From: Calditrichota bacterium
GTDB lineage: Bacteria > Calditrichota > Calditrichia > Calditrichales > J004
Direction: 5' to 3'
DNA length: 36,609 bases
Assembly: GCA_013112635.1 (NCBI GenBank)
Contig: JABFGF010000017.1
Span: 1 to 36,609 of the forward strand
Both the position numbers and the translations under genes were made by a program. The notes below the pieces were generated by a model that saw only the letters and a program-made list of their open reading frames with translations, was not told the DNA's origin and ran no database searches. Position 1 is the stretch's first letter. Every line of letters begins with the position of its first letter. Of the stretch, positions 14,436 through 21,934 are shown one piece after another.

Positions 14436-15668
14436 ATGATTAAAAACAGTTTTGCCCTGATAGCAGAATATCTCAGGATGGCGAGTGTTGCGATTATCAG
14501 CCACAAAATGCGCTCGTTTCTTACAACGCTTGGGATTTTTATTGGCGTCACTACAATTATTACAATCTGGACAACCATCCAGGGTTTAAATAATTATATT
14601 AATAGTTCTTTATCCGCAATCGGCTCTTCGGTGGTTTATGTTGAAAAGTTTCCATGGGTTCCTACTGAAGAGTTTTGGACATACCGAAATCGCAAAAATA
14701 TTACCTGGAAAGAATATGAGGCTATAGAAAAATATAGCACAGTTGCAGATTATGTAACTCCACAACTTGTCTCAATGAAGACCATCGGCTTTAGAGAAAC
14801 AAAATTCGAAAACATTGCCGTTTTAGGCACAACAAATAATTTCATAGAAACATCAAGTGTTGAACCCGGTGAAGGCCGGTTTTTAACTGAAGTTGATGTA
14901 CGTAATAAGGTGCCAGTGTGTGTTTTAGGAGCTGAGCTTGCCAAAAGATTATTTGATTCTAAATATCCGGTCGGTAATCGTATTAAAATTGACGGGTTAA
15001 AATACAGGGTAGTTGGTGTTCTCGAAAAACAGGGAGAGTTTTTTGGGCAAAGCAATGACAATTTCGCTGTTGTTCCAATCGGTACATTTAGGAATGCATT
15101 TGGCCAGCACCGTGGTTTACAAATTGCAGTTTTAACCGAAAACGCGGATAATATGGAAGACATGAAGGAAGAGCTGCGCGGTATTTTACGTAAAGTAAGA
15201 AAAGTAAAACCGGGTGAAAAAGATAATTTTTCTATAAACGAACAGACCCAGCTTACGGGACTTTATGAAAATGCGACTAAAACTTTATATGCGATAATTA
15301 TCGTAATCGGTGCAATCTCCCTGCTGGTTGGCGGAATAGGAATTACAAATATTATGCTGGTTAGTGTAACCGAGCGTACAAGAGAAATAGGACTAAGAAA
15401 AGCAGTGGGTGCTAAACGAAAAAATGTCCTAAGCCAGTTTTTATTAGAATCTGTCGCCATTTCTTCCATTGGTGGTTTTATTGGGATTGGTGCCGGTATT
15501 TTTTTTGGTTCACTCATTTTAAGCGTGATGTCAGCAGAGGGCGGTGTTGCATTCAGTTCGATCGCAGTCGGATTTATTTTTTCAACATTAGTTGGGATTA
15601 TTTCAGGATTTTATCCGGCATACAAAGCGGCCAATATGAACCCGATTGACTCGTTGAGATATGAATAA
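14436..15668 (+). CDS. MacB-like ABC transporter permease 1 (FtsX family)
   Basis: This 410-residue inner-membrane permease has the MacB topology: a first membrane helix (about 28-48; HKMRSFLTTLGIFIGVTTII), a large periplasmic domain (about 50-270) and a C-terminal FtsX domain with three helices (about 280-405). The hallmark VSVTERTREIGLRKAVGAKRK (split over about 308-328) is clear. It ends FYPAYKAANMNPIDSLRYE, the usual family end. It is paired with a second permease 88 bp downstream and shares the ATPase upstream. The substrate is unknown; relatives export lipoproteins, peptides or macrolides. Confidence 0.92.
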   Translation: MIKNSFALIAEYLRMASVAIISHKMRSFLTTLGIFIGVTTIITIWTTIQGLNNYINSSLSAIGSSVVYVEKFPWVPTEEFWTYRNRKNITWKEYEAIEKYSTVADYVTPQLVSMKTIGFRETKFENIAVLGTTNNFIETSSVEPGEGRFLTEVDVRNKVPVCVLGAELAKRLFDSKYPVGNRIKIDGLKYRVVGVLEKQGEFFGQSNDNFAVVPIGTFRNAFGQHRGLQIAVLTENADNMEDMKEELRGILRKVRKVKPGEKDNFSINEQTQLTGLYENATKTLYAIIIVIGAISLLVGGIGITNIMLVSVTERTREIGLRKAVGAKRKNVLSQFLLESVAISSIGGFIGIGAGIFFGSLILSVMSAEGGVAFSSIAVGFIFSTLVGIISGFYPAYKAANMNPIDSLRYE

Positions 15669-15679
15669 ATAAAGACAAT

Positions 15680-15740
15680 TGTCATTCTGAACGAAGTGAA
15701 GAATTCTATTTTGCGATGCTTCGACAAACTCAGCAGGACA
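15680..15740. repeat. REP/MITE-like palindromic intergenic element, type 2
   Basis: The ends TGTCATTCTGA (15680-15690) and TCAGCAGGACA (15730-15740) are inverted repeats matching at 9 of 11 positions. The inner part contains GAACGAAGTGAAGAATTC and GATGCTTCGACAAACTCAG, giving a second partial stem (GAAG/CTTC). This is a different class from the element at 8550-8648 but has the same TGTCATTC end. It lies between the two permease genes and could form a strong hairpin in their transcript. Confidence 0.7.
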
Positions 15741-15756
15741 AAAAATTTAAGGTAAA

Positions 15757-16983
15757 ATGTTAAAAGATAATTTACGAATAGCGCTTGAACAGCTACAGTC
15801 TGGTAAACTTAGGTCTCTGTTAACTGTTCTTGGTATTACAATCGGGATAGCAACAGTTATTGCCATTGTTGCTGTTTTAGAAGGCTTTTTTGCTTCTATT
15901 TCAGCTGATCTGAATATTTTGGGTGCTAATACATTCCAGGTACAAAAGTGGGATGCTTTTGGCGGCATACAGTCAGGCGCCGGCGATCGGGAATATCGTA
16001 AAAATTTGAGTCCTCATTTAGCGGAAGCAGTTCGTGAAGAATGCGATTTGGTTTTAAATGCCGGAGCCGAAGTATGGAAAGGCGGCCAGTCGCTTCAATA
16101 TAAAGATAAGCGGACTAATCCCAATTTAAGCCTGGCCGGTGGAGAGCCGGAGTTTTTTCCGAACAATGGCTATTTTATTGATCAGGGCAGGGCATTAACC
16201 CGAGAAGATGTAGCTAATCGAACAAAAAATATCGTATTGGGTATGGCTGCTGTTGAAAAGCTATTTCCATTTACAGACCCGATTGGAGAGTATATAAAAT
16301 TAAAAGGTATAAAATTTAAAGTTGTTGGTGTTTTGGAAAAAATGGGCCAGCAGACTATTGGAAATAGTCAGGATAATTCAATCGTAATTCCGCTGACAAC
16401 ATTTGAAGGAATTTACGGCCGTGAGCGTTCGGCAAATATTACTATCAGCGTTAAAGATGTTGCCCGGTTTGAGGAAGCAAAAGATCAGGTAATTGGTGTA
16501 ATTCGGCGGGAACGCAAAGTTGCACCGGGTGCGGCGAATGATTTTGCAATATTTTCAAATGATTCTCTTGTCGATACTTTTAGGGGAGTTGCAGATCAGG
16601 TTCAGGTAGCTGCTGCATTGCTGGGAATGGTTTCCCTCCTTGTTGGAAGTATTGGTGTTATGAATATTATGCTGGTAACAGTAACTGAAAGAACCAGAGA
16701 GATTGGTATACGCAAAGCAGTTGGCGCAAGACGAAGTACAATTCTCGTACAATTTTTAAATGAATCTGTTTTATTAAGCCTGGTTGGTGGTGTTTTAGGG
16801 ATGCTGATAGGTTTTGGATTAGCGTTTTTAGCGAATATGTTATTGGATGTTCCCTTTGTAGTCCCAATCTGGATTGTAATTGCGGCTGTTTTTATTACTA
16901 GCCTTGTTGGACTTGGGGCAGGGTTGTACCCGGCAGCAAAAGCCGCTAAGATGGATCCAATTATTGCTCTTGGTTATGAGTAA
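15757..16983 (+). CDS. MacB-like ABC transporter permease 2 (FtsX family)
   Basis: This 408-residue paralogue of the preceding gene has the same plan: an N-terminal helix (about 18-45; LRSLLTVLGITIGIATVIAIVAVL), a periplasmic MacB-type domain, and three C-terminal FtsX helices with VTVTERTREIGIRKAVGARR (about 307-326) and ending LYPAAKAAKMDPIIALGYE. AAGG lies a few nt before the ATG. The two permeases differ widely in their periplasmic domains, which favours a heterodimer with one shared ATPase. The last 23 bp overlap the 3' end of the convergent SSF symporter gene. Confidence 0.92.
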   Translation: MLKDNLRIALEQLQSGKLRSLLTVLGITIGIATVIAIVAVLEGFFASISADLNILGANTFQVQKWDAFGGIQSGAGDREYRKNLSPHLAEAVREECDLVLNAGAEVWKGGQSLQYKDKRTNPNLSLAGGEPEFFPNNGYFIDQGRALTREDVANRTKNIVLGMAAVEKLFPFTDPIGEYIKLKGIKFKVVGVLEKMGQQTIGNSQDNSIVIPLTTFEGIYGRERSANITISVKDVARFEEAKDQVIGVIRRERKVAPGAANDFAIFSNDSLVDTFRGVADQVQVAAALLGMVSLLVGSIGVMNIMLVTVTERTREIGIRKAVGARRSTILVQFLNESVLLSLVGGVLGMLIGFGLAFLANMLLDVPFVVPIWIVIAAVFITSLVGLGAGLYPAAKAAKMDPIIALGYE

Positions 16984-18355
16984 GCCCTTTTAATTTATCA
17001 TTAATTTTGAATCCTACAAAAAGTAAGATACTCACCACTAATCCTGGAATAAAAGGCTCCAGTTCCATTGGATAATCAAAACCATTAAATGCCCCAAAGA
17101 TAAACCACGCAGCACTTGTCAAAAATCCCGAAAGCATAATTATAACCACATGCCTTCCTGCTAATCTAAATTTTGGATTTACGGCTGATAATACCGGAAT
17201 TAGTAAAGGCGGAATAAACAAGCTGCCCAGGTTATACCAGAGTGAAACCACGGATGGAAATAACCAAATCAACAATAATGCGATAATTGCCGTCAATAGC
17301 AGGCCAAGCTGAGTATAATGTTCAACTTCTTTATCCGAATCTTTCTTGTTCCAAAAAGCTATAATATCACGCCCAAATGTTTGCGCGGAAAGAAATGAAA
17401 AACTATCTACAGTGGACATTGCGGTTGCCAATAAGGCCAGGATAAAAATGCCTTTTAAAACAGGCGGTAAAACTTGTTCTGCAATTAACGGATAAATCAT
17501 AATGGGATCGGCATTTGTTAAAATATTTGTAGCATAAATGCCGGTCCATAAAGTGAGCATATCAAATACAAACCAAAATAAAATGGAAACAAGAATTGCT
17601 TTTTTTGCTGTGGCCGGATTTTTTGCTGCTGCTGTTCGCTGATGGAATCCCGGATCTATAAAAGTCCAACTGGCAATAAAAAACCATACCAACATATTTT
17701 GAAAAGATAATCCACCGCTTAAACTTTGATGGTTTTGGCTTAACTGAGAGAATTGATTTATTGGGTTTCCAAATTGATTAACCAGGAAAACAAATAATAA
17801 AATAAAGCCACCAAACATTAAAATAAACTGAAATTTATCAGTTTGAACAACAGAGTTAAAGCCCCCTTTAAAAAGGTAAATTATAGAAAATAGCGTAGCT
17901 CCAATCACAGAAAAGAGAAGAGGTATGTTAAGCATATAGCTGATTAAAACACCTGTGATTAAAATGTATGGAGCAGGTGATGTTATAAATAAAATAAATA
18001 AACTTCCCAGAAGTCCTGCTAGGTTTCCAAAATTTTTATAAAGTAAATCGGGGATGGAAATGTATTTTGCCTGACGGATTTTTGGGGCAATAAAAAGAGC
18101 AAATAAGATTGCAAAAAAGTAATATGGAATACCAAAAATTACCCACGCCGAAACACCTGTGGTATAAATAAATTCACCTACACCAAGAATACCACCATAC
18201 CAAGTTGTTACTAAAGTGGCAACTAAAGACGGAAGGCTTAATGAACGGCTGCTAAGCAAATATTCTTCCTGAGACGGACTTTTTTGACGGGCTTTCCAGC
18301 CAAGAAAAAGCAGCACAGAAATGTATGCTATAAAAAGAAAAAGGTCTGTGTTCAA
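16961..18355 (-). CDS. SSF-family sodium:solute symporter, candidate thiamine or thiamine-precursor transporter
   Basis: This 464-residue protein has the sodium:solute symporter family pattern, with about 12-13 hydrophobic helices and the characteristic early block ARQKSPSQEEYLLSSRSL followed by WYGGILGVGEFIYTTG. Later hallmarks include FIDPGFHQRTAAAKNP (about 214-229) and LATAMSTVDSFSFLSAQTFGRD (about 292-313), matching the SSF sodium-site region. The start is TTG 18355, as no ATG is suitably placed. It is the last gene of a minus-strand operon, 26 bp after thiamine diphosphokinase and downstream of a TPP riboswitch, so the natural substrate guess is thiamine or its pyrimidine/thiazole moiety. 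From memory, SSF-type thiamine transporters (called ThiV) were proposed from comparative genomics. Substrate is inference from context. Confidence 0.85.
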   Translation of the reverse strand: MNTDLFLFIAYISVLLFLGWKARQKSPSQEEYLLSSRSLSLPSLVATLVTTWYGGILGVGEFIYTTGVSAWVIFGIPYYFFAILFALFIAPKIRQAKYISIPDLLYKNFGNLAGLLGSLFILFITSPAPYILITGVLISYMLNIPLLFSVIGATLFSIIYLFKGGFNSVVQTDKFQFILMFGGFILLFVFLVNQFGNPINQFSQLSQNHQSLSGGLSFQNMLVWFFIASWTFIDPGFHQRTAAAKNPATAKKAILVSILFWFVFDMLTLWTGIYATNILTNADPIMIYPLIAEQVLPPVLKGIFILALLATAMSTVDSFSFLSAQTFGRDIIAFWNKKDSDKEVEHYTQLGLLLTAIIALLLIWLFPSVVSLWYNLGSLFIPPLLIPVLSAVNPKFRLAGRHVVIIMLSGFLTSAAWFIFGAFNGFDYPMELEPFIPGLVVSILLFVGFKINDKLKGLTHNQEQ

Positions 18356-18381
18356 TAGATTGTTACTTGTTGAGTTTTGAA

Positions 18382-19017
18382 TTATGTATTGCGGTCTTTA
18401 TTAAGTTCATAAATTAGTAGCTTGCCTTTATCAAATTTAATTTCTGCCTCGTCTTCACAAATTTTGTTACTGACACCTAAAAATGGTGGGACCAAATTGT
18501 TTCGGTCCAAAGGAAATTCAAATCCGCTTAGGTGAATATTTGAAACGTCCACAAGTGAAAAGAGTGAAACGGTCTGCCCTTTTTTATTTTTAAATCTTGT
18601 TGTTCCCGGTTTAAGGGATGTGAATGTACCATAGTTATCATGCATGATTAATTTTGTATCGGAAGCATAGCTGTTTAGTATGATAATATTTCCAAGGCTA
18701 TGGTCAGTGCGCTTTCCAAAGGAGGCACATATTTCAATTGTTTGGGGATTTAGGGTTGCGGCGTGTGCTAATGCTTTTTGAATGTCTGTTGTATTTTGAT
18801 CAGGGATGCGCAGAATGTTTGTTGATTTGGAAATGCTTATAGGAAACGAATTGAAAGAATCTAAATCTCCAATGAGGCAGTCAGGGATAATATTATTTGC
18901 CAGGCATATATCCAAACCACCATCAGCTGCAATTACATAATTGGCACTCTTTACAAGGTTTTTCAAAAAACGTCCGTCAGGAACTTCTCCATTGGCAATA
19001 ATCACAATTTTCTTCAT
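18382..19017 (-). CDS. thiN: Thiamine diphosphokinase
   Basis: It transfers pyrophosphate from ATP to thiamine, making thiamine diphosphate directly, the typical salvage step. The 211-residue length fits. The N-terminal catalytic domain shows AADGGLDICLANNIIPDCLIG (about 33-53; DGG and the acidic GDLDSF at 53-58 bind Mg-ATP), then PDQNTTDIQKAL (about 78-89) and FGKRTDHSLGNI (about 105-116). The C-terminal domain carries thiamine-binding strands (KKGQTVSLFSL). GGAG lies 5 nt before the ATG. It sits 36 bp after the TonB-dependent receptor gene and 26 bp before the SSF symporter, so all three are likely read from the TPP-riboswitch leader. Confidence 0.94.
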   Translation of the reverse strand: MKKIVIIANGEVPDGRFLKNLVKSANYVIAADGGLDICLANNIIPDCLIGDLDSFNSFPISISKSTNILRIPDQNTTDIQKALAHAATLNPQTIEICASFGKRTDHSLGNIIILNSYASDTKLIMHDNYGTFTSLKPGTTRFKNKKGQTVSLFSLVDVSNIHLSGFEFPLDRNNLVPPFLGVSNKICEDEAEIKFDKGKLLIYELNKDRNT

Positions 19018-19053
19018 TCCATCTCCATTAACTCAAGGTTACAAATTCTGTAA

Positions 19054-21519
19054 TTAAAGACTTATTTTTAGAGTTGTAAAATAGTTAATACCAGCCGCCG
19101 GAAAGAAGGCGTTCCCTTCGCCAAAAGCTAAATATTTCTTGTCTAGCAGGTTGTTGATTCGAGCTTGCAGGGTAATATATTTAAACCCAATCTGCTTGAA
19201 ATTATAATTTGCATCAAAATTTATAACTGAATAAGCATCAAGTTTGTTCTTAGAATCTTTTAAATTATCTGTATACGATTCGCCAACATATTTTGCAGAA
19301 AGTGATACAAAAACCTCTTGCCAATTGTAACTAACCCTTGCATTAGCCAGCAAATCCGGGAAACCTGCGATTGGGTTGCCATCTAAAATAATTTCTTCAT
19401 TTTCAGATTTGAATTGGCTGTATTTTTTTAGCTCATTTTTACTATAGCTCAGATTGCCACTAATAGAGATCTGTGGTAGCGGAGTATAGCCCCCGCTTAA
19501 TTCTATCCCATAGTGAACTGTTCTTTCGGCATTGCCGGTAACTGGTTGGCCAAAACGATCAATCTGTCCGCTTTTAATAATTTCATCACGAAAATCCATA
19601 TAATAAAAATTCAAAGCCCCGCTTAACTTTTGCGAATTATAACCAAATCCAAATTCCATTCCGGTCAATATTTCTGGTTTCACAAGTGGTTTATCAAAAT
19701 TAATTGTGCTGTCAGAGTTCAGGCTAAATTTTGGCACAACAGGGCCCCAACTTTCAGGTGTACTTGCTTCCGCAGCATCATATAAATTTTTTAAACGGGG
19801 TTCGCGGGTAGTGCTATACAAACTAAAATATGTGTTTGTTTGGGGTGAGAGGTTGTAATTTATCCCGATCCTGGGGTTAATAAAATTGTATGGCACGCTA
19901 AAATCATTGCCTAAAAATTTTTCATCAAAAATATGATACCTTTTCCAGGCATATTGTAAATCTGCCTGCAAGGTTATGTCTTCATACCACTCGTAATTTT
20001 GGTGATAATAAAGGGAAATAACATCTTTGCCACCATTGTATTGATAATATCGCCGGGCTCCATTCCCTACCACTTCATCCGGCAAACCACTTCCTTTTTG
20101 TAATCGGCCCCAATGCAAAGAACGGTGATGACGTAGCTCTGCACCAAAAAGCATTGTTCCTTTCTCTGTTTTAACTGTAAGTTGGGGGAGCCAGCCAATC
20201 TGGTCATTATCTACAAAGGCGCGGATTAGAGCATCTCCGGGGATAGAATCAACAGAATAGCCAAATTCCGGTGTCAGGCGAAAATAACTTTCAGAGCCCC
20301 AGCTGCCATCATAATCAAAATAGCCATAACCTTTTACATAGAAAAAGTTGTTGTTTAAAGTAAATCTTTTACTTAATTGCCACTCGTGTAAAACTTCCAG
20401 ATGTGGCTGGTTAAAATTTTCGACCTCGTCTTTACGCCGTTCGCCAAAATAGGTCACTGTTTTTTCGCTCTCATCCAGGCCAAAATAGCTCCAGTTATAT
20501 TTGCGTTTCTTCGAATCCTTATTAAAGATTTTAGGAAGTCCGTTATAAGAGAGCCCGTCTTTTATTGGGCCGCCATAAAAATGAATGCGTAAATTACTGT
20601 TATCATCATAGCGGGCTGCGCCAAGGAAAAAAGTTGTAAAATCTACCCAGGAACGATCGCGATAGCCATCACTCTCTATTTTGGAGAAACGGCCATAAAG
20701 AATATATTTATCGGCCAGTAAACCACTGTTTAATGCAAAGTATGATTTCCTGGTATTAAAAGATCCCATTCCAAACGATGCGTCTATTTTAAAATCGGGT
20801 GAGAAATGATCGGTTTTTATATTGATAGAGCCGCCAATGGCCGGAGGTCCGTAAAACGCATTTCCAGCTCCACGCTGAACCTGGATTGTTTGAATATTCG
20901 AGGTAAGATCTGAGTAATTATGCCAGTAATTGTTATGATCTTCAGGATCATTTTGTGGGATTCCGTTTACAAGAACAGAAATGCGTCTTTGCCCGAAACC
21001 ACGGATACTGATATAGTTATAGCCAACACCGTTGCCGCCATCACTGTAAAATGTTGTAGATGGAAGCTCGGATAATAGTTCTGGAATATCCTGGGTGCTG
21101 TACTGTTTGTCCAGCTCCTTTTTTTGTATGCTGGAATAAGTAATCGCTGTTTCCCTGCCCTGGGCTTGTGTGGCAATTGTTGTTACAATAGGACCATCCA
21201 AAATGGCCTGGCTTAGGGTTACATTTAGTGTTGTGTCCTGGTTTAAACTAAACGTTTGCTTTTGTTCTGCATATCCAACAAAACTAAAGATGAGCGTATA
21301 TTCTGCACCTGGCAAATCGGAAATTTTATAATAACCATTTTCTGCAGAGGTTGTACCGGAAGCAGTATTTTCAAGATAAATATTTACTCCGCTGATCGGA
21401 TAATGTGCGCTACCGCTAATTTTACCTTCAATTGAGTAGGTTTGTGCCAAAGAAAAGGTAGCAGATAAAAAGACTAATAAGAATATATTAAAGAATTGTT
21501 GCATTGAAGATTTCTCCAT
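19054..21519 (-). CDS. TonB-dependent receptor, TPP-riboswitch-controlled, likely thiamine uptake
   Basis: This 821-residue outer-membrane receptor has a signal peptide (about 1-26, FFNIFLLVFLSATFSLAQ), a carboxypeptidase-regulatory-like domain (about 28-105; GKISGSAHYPISGVNIYL), a plug domain (about 110-235; SIRGFGQRRISVLVNGIPQN and VQRGAGNAFYGPPAIGGSI) and a 22-strand-type barrel ending in YFTTLKISL. No clear TonB box is visible. The TPP riboswitch and terminator precede it by only about 40 nt, and thiN and an SSF symporter follow, so thiamine or thiamine phosphates are the likely ligand; similar riboswitch-linked receptors are known in Bacteroidetes. GGG about 6-8 nt before the ATG can serve as ribosome site. 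Confidence 0.92.
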   Translation of the reverse strand: MEKSSMQQFFNIFLLVFLSATFSLAQTYSIEGKISGSAHYPISGVNIYLENTASGTTSAENGYYKISDLPGAEYTLIFSFVGYAEQKQTFSLNQDTTLNVTLSQAILDGPIVTTIATQAQGRETAITYSSIQKKELDKQYSTQDIPELLSELPSTTFYSDGGNGVGYNYISIRGFGQRRISVLVNGIPQNDPEDHNNYWHNYSDLTSNIQTIQVQRGAGNAFYGPPAIGGSINIKTDHFSPDFKIDASFGMGSFNTRKSYFALNSGLLADKYILYGRFSKIESDGYRDRSWVDFTTFFLGAARYDDNSNLRIHFYGGPIKDGLSYNGLPKIFNKDSKKRKYNWSYFGLDESEKTVTYFGERRKDEVENFNQPHLEVLHEWQLSKRFTLNNNFFYVKGYGYFDYDGSWGSESYFRLTPEFGYSVDSIPGDALIRAFVDNDQIGWLPQLTVKTEKGTMLFGAELRHHRSLHWGRLQKGSGLPDEVVGNGARRYYQYNGGKDVISLYYHQNYEWYEDITLQADLQYAWKRYHIFDEKFLGNDFSVPYNFINPRIGINYNLSPQTNTYFSLYSTTREPRLKNLYDAAEASTPESWGPVVPKFSLNSDSTINFDKPLVKPEILTGMEFGFGYNSQKLSGALNFYYMDFRDEIIKSGQIDRFGQPVTGNAERTVHYGIELSGGYTPLPQISISGNLSYSKNELKKYSQFKSENEEIILDGNPIAGFPDLLANARVSYNWQEVFVSLSAKYVGESYTDNLKDSKNKLDAYSVINFDANYNFKQIGFKYITLQARINNLLDKKYLAFGEGNAFFPAAGINYFTTLKISL

Positions 21520-21560
21520 TTTTCCCTTAAAATAAATTGAAATTGAAGTATAAATTTGGC

Positions 21561-21592
21561 AAAAAAAAAGTCTGCCGGGTCGGGCAGACTTT
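21561..21592 (-). terminator. Riboswitch expression-platform terminator
   Basis: On the minus strand AAGTCTGCC and GGCAGACTT form a 9-bp stem (with loop CGACCC-type bases) followed by an uninterrupted T-run. It starts about 10 nt after the TPP aptamer and ends about 40 nt before the receptor ATG. The first arm's GTCTGC can instead pair with GCAGAC inside the aptamer (21641-21646), giving a possible anti-terminator. Confidence 0.9.
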
Positions 21593-21601
21593 GTTTTTTA
21601 A

Positions 21602-21681
21602 TGCTTCCTACGCCGGTATAAGCCGGTTCAGGTTCAAAGGGTCTGCTCTCAGTCCGTCGGCTGACGGACACCCCTGCTTAT
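21602..21681 (-). promoter_or_regulatory. TPP riboswitch (THI element)
   Basis: The minus strand reads GCAGGGGTG, a perfect P3 hairpin GTCCGTCAGCCGACGGAC, then CTGAGAG, ACCCTTTGAACCTGA, CCGGCTTATACCGG and CGTAGGAAGC. These are the conserved TPP-aptamer blocks in order, including the CUGAGA pyrimidine-binding loop and the pyrophosphate-sensing GCGUAGGAA. It lies upstream of the TonB receptor-thiN-SSF operon and is followed by an intrinsic terminator, so TPP binding should turn transcription off. Confidence 0.96.
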
Positions 21682-21695
21682 GTTTTCGATTTCTG

Positions 21696-21747
21696 GAATG
21701 TACGCAATTCAATTTGTCAAAACAAAGAATTGTTGATTTGTACATTC
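21696..21747. promoter_or_regulatory. Two-part inverted repeat in the divergent intergenic region
   Basis: GAATGTAC-g-CAATTC (21696-21710) is mirrored by GAATTG-7nt-GTACATTC (21727-21747). It lies between the riboswitch (minus) and the propeller/CheA-like kinase gene (plus) and overlaps the expected promoter of the thiamine operon (a minus-strand TTGTTT-17-TACATT can be drawn inside it). It may be an operator or simply a hairpin. The rest of the 21520-21934 gap, apart from the riboswitch and terminator, shows nothing else I can name. Confidence 0.35.
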
Positions 21748-21934
21748 AAAATCATGAAAAATAACATTGCCTATTTAAAGTAGTAGGTGTTCGACAACCA
21801 GATTAAATATTTTTTGCAGTTAACCACCTAGATTAAAATTCATGAGGGAATTATGTAAAGAAATTGCTCTTAAGAATTGCTTTTCATAGTCGATAAAACC
21901 TACCGACAAAACCTTGACTTCCAGGAGAAACGAA

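Noticed and set aside
19054-21519. SusC-like glycan receptor identity for the TonB-dependent receptor
   Set aside because: It is shorter than typical SusC proteins, has no SusD partner, and sits under a TPP riboswitch with thiN, which points to thiamine.
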